From assembly GCA_015039365.1 (NCBI GenBank), contig WION01000521.1:1-37180 (forward strand): 37,180 bases of DNA, given 5' to 3'. The notes beneath the pieces are model-generated. The model did no database searches. It saw nothing but the letters and a program-made list of their open reading frames with translations, and was not told where the DNA came from. This DNA is from Amanita rubescens. Taxonomy: Eukaryota; Basidiomycota; Agaricomycetes; Agaricales; Amanitaceae. Positions 28,842 through 37,180 of this stretch are shown here, in pieces; position 1 is the stretch's first letter, and every line of letters begins with the position of its first letter. The position numbers and the translations under genes were made by a program.

Positions 28842-31096
28842 ATGAGTCCTTCAACTACACGGAGTGACGAGGCGATAGCCAAGGTAGGTCGAGTTCCTTG
28901 ATGAGCACCTTGAACACTGACAGTAAGAATGTAGCCAGAACGCAGCCTCTTCAGGAGCGTCGGCATCGTTGCTGCACCATTCATTGCCATGCTTTCCAGC
29001 GTAGGGCACCTCAAAATCGTTTTTTTTACATGTTGAGCATTGACCTGGCCACCTCCTACAGATTGTCGCACTTTCCGGAAGCAACATTGTACTTCCGGAT
29101 CTTGGAAAAGAATTGCACATGCAACAAGACAGTTTACAATGGGTGCTTAGCGCATTTGCCCTTTCATCCGTAAGCTCGTGCCTCATTAATTGATATGCAG
29201 TGTTTAATCATCACCTTTTCAAGAGCTGTTTCCTCCTTCTCTGCGGTAGACTTGCCGATCTCTATCGGCCGAAAACTCGTTTTCCTATCTGGCAGTGCAT
29301 GGATGTCCATCTTTGCGCTAGGCTGCGGCTTTGCTCGAACTGCAACTCAACTGCTCGTTCTTAGAAGCTTCCAAGGGATTGGCTGCGCGGCGACTATAAC
29401 AGCATCGGTATGTATTCCAAACCCTCTTTTTTTTTCCCTTGACACCAGCTTCGCTTTTTAGTTGGGCATTCTGGCTCAATCATTCCCACCTGGACGCACG
29501 CGCCGCATCGCATTTGCCACCTTTTCAGCAGGCGCACCTTTCGGAGGTGGTGTCGGTCTCGTCATGGGTGGTCTCTTAACGCAACTAACCTGTGTAAGTT
29601 CCGGTTAACAGGGTTGAACGGTATTGATTAAATTTATGTATAGCATCCGGTGGCGAGCTATATTTTTTCTCCTTGCGGGCCTTTTCCGCGCTATCCTTTG
29701 GCATAGGTTATTTCTCCATGGACCCTGACAAAAAGTTATCGGAAGAAAAACTTGACAAGCGCGTCGGATTGGATGGGAGCGATGTTGATAACTACTGGGT
29801 TAGTGTGCATCATGTTTGTGCTGGGACAAGGCGAGCTCGCCCCGCAGAAGTGGAAAACCCCATGTGAGTCCCTGTGGCACAACATGAAGTACAATAGACT
29901 GATGCTTGAAAATCCCTTTTTGTAGATATCATGGCCACACTTATCACAGGCGTCTCCCTCGTCGTTGGTTTCGTGCTTTGGGAAGATCACCTTGGTAGAA
30001 AAACGACTTTCCCACCGTTAATGCGGCTTGATATTTGGACGCGAGCACGAGGCAAATTTGCTGCAATCCAGATTATCCAATTTTTAGAAATGAGTTCGTT
30101 CATATCGTGGATGTTGTGGGTTCAGTTGTATTACCAGACTTACAAGGTAAATTCATATGTCGAAGCTAACTGGAGCGCTTATCATGTAAAACCAAAAAGA
30201 ATTATACACCGTTGGAGACGATGATCAGGCTCATCCCCACGTCCGTTGTAGGCCTCGCGATAACACTTGTGGTAGGACTGCTTGTCGGGTGGGTTCCCGC
30301 GATATACCTCTTATGTATGTCTTTCTAGCTTTCTACTCATCCGCATTGCCTTGCACTATCCTCACCTGCATCCATAGCACTCGGAACGATTGCAACAAGC
30401 ATCGCCTGCCTCCTCTTCGCAGTGATCCAGGTCAACGCGCCATACTGGGCCTTCGGCTTCCCGAGCACCGTCCTCGTCGTCTGGGGCGCCGATTTTATAT
30501 TCGCCACTGGAGCCTTGTTTGTTTCCCACGTGGCGCATGAGGACGAACAGAGCGTGGCGGGCGGAATATATCAGACCTGCAGTCAAGTGAGTCCGTTTGT
30601 TGACATGTGCCTTGGCCTCCCTACTTTATCCTTTCCATTCCATTCTTCCAACTTATTCAATGGTTATTGTTGCCCAATTGATTTGAAATGCAAATCGAGG
30701 CAGTGCGCTAACTTTCGCGCGCGACGGCGCATCTTCTCACTCAGCTTGGCACCGCATTCGGCCTCGCGGTCACTACTATTGTCTATGACAGGACCTCCAC
30801 GCAAGCCTCGTTCGAAAACGGCACTGCAACAGCTGTGCCTCAAGCCCAGCTGAAAGGCTATCGCGCAGCGCAATGGACCGCTTTTGCATTTGCCATGTGT
30901 GGTGCGTTGCTTGCGCCTTCCATCAATGCGTGATTGATTAACCCCCTCTGAAGCCTTCGCAATTTCGATTACCTGCTTCCGTGGTGTAGGCGTAGTCGGA
31001 GGGAAGGCCAAATTGGAAGAACAATCTGACGAGGAATCAAAAATGACGAAAACGCTCCGTATACACGGCGTAGTCACCGTCGTGGTAGACAAATAA
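28842..31096 (+). pseudogene. DHA2-like MFS transporter, copy 1, frame-broken as read
   Basis: A many-exon gene from MSPSTTRSDEAIAK (28842) to a stop at 31096, closely paralogous to 32631-34799. Recognisable blocks: ERSLFRSVGI (TM1 start), LPDLGKELHMQQDSLQWVLSA, CGRLADLYGRKL (MFS motif A, after correction), AWMSIFALGCGFA, LRSFQGIGCAA, GILAQSFPPGRTRR, DHLGRKTTFPPLMRLDIW, TPLETMIRLIP, and APYWAFGFPSTVLVVWGAD. Such 14-TM drug:H+ antiporter-like proteins export small molecules at the plasma or vacuolar membrane. One extra base each near 29264 (TATCGG), 29682 (TTTT) and 29766 (CGGATT) breaks the frame compared with copy 2. Hence it is either a recent pseudogene or carries assembly errors. The gene lies directly downstream of PIG-T. 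Confidence 0.7.
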
Positions 31097-32630
31097 CGTG
31101 CCGCTTACTGCTTTCTGTTTGGGATGATGCTTCCGTTGTTGACAAGAGAGGTTTCCGGACGAGGAGGTTAAGAGGACGGGAAAAGAAAAAAAAGGGTCGT
31201 TTACTAAGTTCGTGAATAAAGAAGTAACTTAGGATACATGCACCGGTCAATAGGAACTTAAGTGCGCAGAGAGAGAGTCAAGACGAATTACCTTGCGCAG
31301 CAAGGTCATACCGAAAGGTAAATTTACAAAACCTGCAAAATGTGGGAAACGATTACTAAGTAACGATAAGATAAGATAAATGACCCTCTACTTTTTGTCG
31401 TCATCCTTGTAGTTCCTTTAGTTTCTTATTATGCACAGGAACCCCATCCCTTTTTCAAGGTGTTACTGTTTCCTGACTCATCGAATCTACCCGTTTTAAT
31501 CAACATTTCGCTAATCCATCCGTCGTTGCAACTGTATTTTGAGGGCTCCATTATTCCCCTTACCCTCACCTTCAGCTTGAAAAAGCTTGACGCATCCGTA
31601 GTCAAGCCCTGCTTCTGTGAAAAGTATTAAGTAAGTAATACCTTGAACGAAAGAATGGAAATTGGGGGTTTGAAATTACCCTTTCTTGGTTTGGACACAG
31701 GTAGATAATAGATTGATAATAGATTTAAACAGTTTTATATAAAGAAATCAGGCGCAAGGTTCGTGTCGGCACTGCAGTGACGACCGCTAGTACATACCAA
31801 ACATGGAATTGATCATTCAAGTTCTTGCGCCAAAATGGTAAGTGCCGGGTCGGCCCTGTGCTGTGGTCATAGTTATATATATCGGCCCGGGTGCGCTTAC
31901 CGCAGTAAGCGACCGAATGGAAAATTTCCGAGAACATAATTTCCTTCAGAACACTACTGGCCCGCCGTCCTGCCAGCTGCAGATTAGGGTCACCATCGCG
32001 TATCAGTGCGCTTACGATGCGCAGTAAGCGACTGAATGGAAAATTTCCGGAACATAATTTCCTTCAGAATACTGGCCCGCCGTCCTGGCCAGATTAGGGT
32101 CAATTATCGTCGATCCCAATCCAGCACCATGGGTCCTAGCCCTTTATTACACGCGCGGCAATCTTCGCACAGCATAACGAATAGCATAGAGTAGAGCCTG
32201 GATTACGTGGTACTCGGAGCGAAGGAGGAGCCGAGGCGTCCGCATCAAGGTTAATGAAGAAGGCTATTTGCCTTTGCCTCATCACGTCACCATCGAAGTT
32301 GGCCTTGCACCAATGCACCTCCAGGCCTCATGATCATGGCAATTTCCGACACTATTCTTACGTTCCGTGGCAAAACGCGATATGTCAATCATATTGTGAT
32401 CCTGTGATTATCATCACGAAACAAGTCCAGGAAAACCTGGGACAGCACGAATGGCATTTGATCGCACACTAGGCTAATGACGTTCATCGGCGCTGAGACA
32501 AACACAATTTTGTGTAGTTTGTTTGGGCTGTGACAGTTACGTGAGCCTGTCGAAGTTCATAACCATGAAACCATAAATGTGGGACGCAGCTGTGCCAGTG
32601 AGCCGTCTCCGTTCTTGGTGATTCATCAAC
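31097..32630. other. Gap of 1.5 kb between the MFS genes
   Basis: There is no supported gene. The interval is AT-rich around 31200-31800 and contains a tandem duplication at 31891-32103 (listed separately). The promoter of MFS copy 2 lies at its right end. Since the two MFS genes are paralogues, this DNA is either new or a diverged intergenic copy; I see no similarity to 28291-28841 by eye. Confidence 0.45.
31891..32103 (+). repeat. Imperfect tandem duplication, unit about 105-115 bp
   Basis: GTGCGCTTAC, CAGTAAGCGAC, GAATGGAAAATTTCCG, ACATAATTTCCTTCAGAA, CTGGCCCGCCGTCCTG and AGATTAGGGTCA occur in order from 31891 and again from 32006. The second copy is shorter by several small deletions. 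There is no coding potential. The palindromic core GGAAAATTTCC could be a structure-prone or protein-binding element. Confidence 0.8.
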
Positions 32631-34799
32631 ATGGCTGCAGACCATTCTCAAACTGCGTCAAGCGAGCCAACGTCAACGGCCAAGGTGGGCCTGCTCCATT
32701 CATGATCCACATGAACCTCGACTAACACTCGATTATATACGCCGATGTAGCCCAAACGCAGCCTCGTCGGTACCATTGGAATCATTCTGGCAGCCTTTCT
32801 CGCCAATCTATTAATCGTAGGCATTTCAAGAATAAGTTGTCATTCTTGAAGCTCGAACTACAAATCTAGGTTGTTGCGGTTTCTGGGTGCAGCATCGTGC
32901 TCCCGGATATTGGAAAAGACTTGAACATGCAACAAGACAATTTACAATGGGTTCCAAGTGCGTTCGCACTTTCATCTGTACGTCGTGATTCGTTGCTCCA
33001 AATATACAACACCCGGTTCATGGCTACCTTGCAAGAGCTGTTTCTTCCTTCTCTGTGGAAGACTTGCGGATCTATACGGCCGGAAACTCGTCTTCCTCAT
33101 CGGGAGCGCATGGATGAGCATTTTCGGACTCGGGTGCGGCTTTGCGAGAAGTTCAAGCCAACTGCTTGTTCTCCGGGGCTTTCAAGGTATCGGCGGAGCA
33201 GCATCTATAACTGCCTCCGTAAGCGATCCTAACGCAAAATATATTTGTTTCTAAATTCACCCCCCACTTTACGAAACATTCTCTCGCTCCACGTTCCAGA
33301 TGGGCATTCTGGCACAATCGTTCCCTCCTGGATCTATGCGTCGCACTGCGTTTGCCATATTCGCAGCAGGCGCCCCGTGCGGAGGAGGCACTGGCCTCGT
33401 CATCGGAGGTCTCCTGACGCAATTTACTAGGCAAGTTTCACTGTCCTAGAGTAACCTAATTTTACGAGACTGAGCGACATCATTTTTAATAAAACACAGC
33501 GCCGGCTGGCGAGCTTTTTACTTCTTCCTTGCGGGCCTTTCCGTGGCTTCTCTGTGCATCGGGTATATCTCGATGGACAATGATAGCCATATTCCAAATG
33601 AAAAGCTTGACAAGAGGGTAGATTGGATGGGAGCGGCGTTGGTCACGGCTGCGATGGTGTGTATCATGTTCGTACTGGGACAAGGTAGTCTTGCTCCGCA
33701 GAAATGGCGAACTCCATGTGAGTCCCGGCACCCGGTGAACATTTTATGGTCTTGACTGTTCCATTTCTTTTGAGACATCATCGCCCTCCTCATTACCGGT
33801 GTCTTTCTCCTTATCGCTTTCATTCATTTGGGAAGACCACCTCGGGAGACGGACGACGTTCCCGCCTTTGATGCGTCTGGATATTTGGACACGTGCAAGA
33901 GGCAGGTTTACCGCGATCCAGATTATCGCGTTTCTAGAGTGGAGCTCGTTCATGTCGTGGATACTGTGGGTGCAGTTGTATTACCAGACGTACAAGGTAC
34001 ATGAGAAGCGGATTTTCAAGTGAATCTGGAAGGTTGATAGACATCGACAGCGTTATACGCCTTTAGAGACGACAATAAGGCTCATTCCAATGAACCTAAC
34101 GGGCTTCGTCCTTTTGTCTGTGGGGGGACTCATCGCTGGGCGGGTGCCAGCAATATACCTATTATGTGCGTCCAGCGTGTTATACCGACTCATCCACCAC
34201 TCACCATGCAAAATTAACAGCGCTTGGGACGATCGCAACGGGTCTCGGCTGTCTCCTCTTCGCAATTATCCAAGTCGATGCACCATATTGGTCCTTCGGC
34301 TTCCCCAGTGCAGTCCTCATCGTCTGGGGCGCTGACTTTGTGTTCTCTGCTGGGATGTTGTTTGTATCACGCGTGGCTCGTGAAGACGAGCAAAGCGTCG
34401 CAGGTGGGATATTTTCAAACATGCATTCAGGTGCGTGTCTCGCTGGTGTATCGGAGCTGACTAAAAGCGAGAACTTCTAGCTGGGTACCTCGTATGGCCT
34501 TGCCGTCACCACCATCGTCTATGATCAAATCACAAGCGGAGAAGCGTCACCTCCGCCAGAATTGCAGCTGAAAGGTTATCGTGCGGCCCAATGGGCAGCA
34601 TTCGGATTGGCTATGTGTGGTGCGTGCGCCCTTACACACCAGCTCTAGACATGTATCGTATATTTTCGCAGCCCTTGCAGTCTCAATGTCTTTCCGCGGG
34701 GTGGGCGTTGTAGGGGGTAAGGCTGACCCGGTGGAAACGGGTACGAAGGAAGAGTCTGAAGCCGGAGAGTCGTCCACCATTGGAAATCAGTCCGGCTAA
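32631..34799 (+). CDS. DHA2-like MFS transporter, copy 2
   Basis: It starts at MAADHSQTASSEPT (32631, exon ending in a GTGGGC donor) and ends at TAA 34797-34799. The spliced blocks give a full 14-TM-type protein: KRSLVGTIGIILAAFLANLL, VLPDIGKDLNMQQDNLQWV, FLLCGRLADLYGRKLVFL (MFS motif A), GLGCGFARSSSQLLVLRGFQ, ILAQSFPPGSMRRTAFAIF, DWMGAALVTAAMVCIMFVLG, FTAIQIIAFLEWSSFMSW, APYWSFGFPSAVLIVWGADF and LKGYRAAQWAAF. The acidic Ser/Glu tail is normal for the family. One extra base near 33820-33831 (TTCATTCATTTGG, where copy 1 has TTCGTGCTTTGG) shifts the frame before WEDHLGRR. Otherwise it is complete. It probably exports a small molecule; the substrate is unknown. Confidence 0.78.
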
Positions 34800-36469
34800 T
34801 CGGCAATCGAGACCAAGACGTAAATAAACGAGAATGCGTCGGATCGGCCGGTAGCTCTCCGTCGTAACTTTTCACGAGCATTTCAAGTGTATGTGGGAGA
34901 CTGTATTATTATTAAAGCGCTGAAAGGGGTGTAAGCGGCTGATAATGAGACCATAGAAAGTAAAGGATTGAGGAAATAGATTCTTTGGCGTAAGTATAAC
35001 CAGGCAAGAACGTGGATATGAGAGTGCCTTGGAGGTAATTAGCTCATTGGGTGGCGTAGTTGGAAATATACTTGGTCATTTGAGGCGCTCGAGCAGAGAG
35101 GGAGACGGCGGTCGCTGAGTGGACGCTGCTAGATGAATACAGCAGCGGCATCAAACTTAAAGGGGATCTCGCCGTCGCTTTGGGTCTGCTGGTGCGCGCA
35201 AGACGCAGAGTAGCTGAGCAGGTCTCATCGTATATGGTTTTTTCTTCCTTCAACCATCTCTTGCGACTGATGACGACGCATGGAGAATTGAAGGTCCGAA
35301 CGGGTCACGGGTCACATGTCACATAACTGATGTGCAACATGTACAAGGACATGGTATCTCGATGAGATACAAAGGCCTGCAACGCAAACCCAAATGTTTG
35401 AGAACATGACAGGCCCACTGCTAGTCGAAGTTAATCTGTTACGCGTCGGCGCTGGTGGCCGGCGATACGTAAGTAGAATTACCCTCCATTTCTATTCGCC
35501 AGGCTAAGGTATTGATGAACGCCATCATTGGCGCTTGACCAGATGAACGCGGAACGCTTCGCGTACCTGCAGATATACCAGTAGTCGCTACCTCTCCGGC
35601 GCATCCACTTCCGGCTTTCAATCATCAGATGACTTGATCTACGAGGTCCTGCTAGGCCATCAATGAAACACATTACGCGCGCGCACCTTTGGAGCTTCAC
35701 GATTTTTTTGGGCATTGTGAACCTTATGCCTCTTTCGCACATGACCTCAGGGCAGGAAGCGAAGCTAGGCTTTCAGCGCGTCATAGGAGGCGCGTAGATG
35801 CTAACGGCCGACTTGGAATTCTTACCCGCCCACCTCGCGGCTCGTGGCATACATTCCCGGTGTCAGTAGTAAGGCCCACTTCAAATTTGTTGCCAGGCGC
35901 ACCTTTGTCAGCGCGTACCGTCACGGACTCCGTTTGTTTTCCCGCATGGATCACCCAAGCCTACTGCGGCCTCCGGATATCAAAGCTTCAGGTCTTTTCA
36001 ATTCGTAGGAACGCAAGAGCCTTCCTCCTCCCCCATTCTCATCCATTGTTACCAGGTGCTAGCGCAGGGGATATTGAGGTGCCGTGGCCCGTGATCATGG
36101 CGCTGATCGAGAACACTTCCAACACATTCAGGCGATGCGCCCCGGTGCCATCCAGCTCTTCCCTATACATGGGTATGTACGCTCAACCCCTCAATGTGCT
36201 CCATATGCAACTAGATTGGCACATTCATGTAAGTCCGCCGTGACATGCAGGGCCGAAAGCCCGTATTCTTCACAGGCAGTAAACACCCTGGGTGACCATT
36301 TTCACTCACACACAACATGTAGTTCTACAGGAACCCAAAACATTATTTTTTCGTTCTCAAAAACCGCAAGAATTGGTATGGTATCGGGATGCGTTTAACT
36401 TTCTCTGTACGTGTCCCAAGCTTTCTAAACTCATCTCCTTATAGGACACGCGTTTCTGCTGGTCATGAC
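34800..36469. other. Gap of 1.7 kb without a supported gene
   Basis: The largest frame, 35689-36243 (plus, 184 codons), has no recognisable motif and uneven composition. A second plus frame (36084-36398) and several minus frames compete over the same DNA. I report no gene here. Confidence 0.4.
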
Positions 36470-36570
36470 ATTTAGCTCTGTTCTGGACCTATGCCTCGAA
36501 CTGCATTTGCCCTTACAGTGGCTCTGCCTTTCGGAGGAGGCATCTGTTTATACTACTTCCCTGACACAAC
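36470..36570 (+). pseudogene. Third MFS transporter remnant, short
   Basis: Translated plus-strand sequence near 36480-36560 reads SGPMPRTAFALTVALPFGGG. It aligns with SFPPGSMRRTAFAIFAAGAPCGGG of MFS copy 2 (33320-33400) and with copy 1 (29490-29555). The nucleotide match also covers TGGACCTATGCCTCGAACTGCATTTGCC. A small deletion separates FAL from LPFGGG. No other part of an MFS gene is visible nearby, so it is a fragment of an old tandem copy. Confidence 0.6.
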
Positions 36571-37180
36571 CATAATAAGCCCCTGGTTTATGGGGATGAT
36601 GTAGCACCAATTGTAGAGTTCTATTTTTCAACATCCTTCTATCTTATTTGCTCCTTTTAAATGCATCAGACAGCATATACCAAGTGGGAGTTTTGATAAA
36701 AGGTTAAAAACTGGTTGGACAGGAATGGTATTGTTTGGCTACAGTTGCCAGTTGCACTGGTGTATATGGTGTGATTTGTGAAAGGGTGGGCTGCTCTTTA
36801 TGAATGAAAACTACAAGTTGTGTCCCTACAACAAGACTGATCAATGTGTACATGTTTACAGATATGTATGTCCTACTCTCATCATAGTTGTTTGTCCAAA
36901 TATTGTAGTACTGTAAGTGCCAAATGATCATGACAGAATGGTCACCTGGCTTCTCTTTTTTGCAATGATCAAGTTGACCTGCCACAGTTGACTGGATCTT
37001 CACCCATCCCATTACCTTCTTGTCATTTAGGACACCACTTCAGTGTTTTAAAAAAGCCTAAGGATGATAGTTATGTATAGATTGAAATCCACCACACACT
37101 GATTCTCATTCATAAAATCAATAACATGCTACTTTCAGGCCCTGGAGTCTGGCAAGTAAAACATTTAGGATGATTTTACA
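36571..37180. other. Right end, AT-rich, no gene seen
   Basis: Low-complexity AT-rich sequence with a single weak minus-strand frame (36704-37012) that has no motif. I see no repeats or RNA genes. Confidence 0.4.

Noticed and set aside
35689..36243. 184-codon plus-strand open frame
   Set aside because: Open but without domain, signal or membrane features, and with competing frames on both strands; I could not support a gene.

Overview
The window comes from a filamentous basidiomycete, most likely an Agaricomycete. Genes are split by many short introns (about 50 nt, GT-AG) and lie on both strands. The gene content also fits: a tyrosine-kinase-like kinase, a BTB protein of the mushroom type, HNH proteins, an aminoglycoside-phosphotransferase-fold kinase, and a large multi-exon transposase family. 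There are no bacterial operons, CRISPR arrays or rRNA genes, and I found no convincing tRNA.

Layout. 0-5.6 kb: the 3' part of a TKL kinase, an inverted pair of related PD-(D/E)XK-like genes, and a small spliced gene. 5656-10822: a complete DNA transposon of 5167 bp. It is flanked by a perfect 9-bp target duplication (CAGGAACTC), has about 155-bp terminal inverted repeats, and carries one intact 13-exon transposase gene of 1140 codons. Each terminus holds seven CACACTC-like iterons spaced about 21 bp apart, mirrored between the two ends. 10.8-14.1 kb: remains of a coding sequence at the insertion site and poorly recognisable spliced genes. 14.4-20.2 kb: two copies of an HNH-nuclease segment in direct orientation. 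Between them lie a BTB/zinc-ribbon gene and a kinase gene whose 5' half is missing exactly where the second HNH copy begins. 20.6-22.9 kb: a P450 tail remnant, a complete APH-fold kinase and a small conserved-looking gene. 23.0-28.3 kb: the only clear housekeeping block, AFG2 (60S ribosome-maturation AAA ATPase) and PIG-T/GPI16 (GPI transamidase), divergent across 111 bp. 28.8-36.6 kb: two tandem DHA2-like MFS transporters and a short third remnant. The last 0.6 kb holds nothing I can name.

The genes do not form one pathway. The region reads as a small conserved core (AFG2-PIG-T) beside rapidly changing accessory DNA shaped by transposition, segmental duplication and gene decay. The most notable object is the intact MULE-like element with its helically phased, symmetric iterons.

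Caution: PIG-T, AFG2 and both MFS genes each need one or more single-base corrections, mostly in short homopolymers, to stay in frame. Either the assembly carries indel errors or these copies are decaying, and that uncertainty applies to every pseudogene call here. All gene models were spliced by eye. Family names come from recognised motifs, not from a database search.
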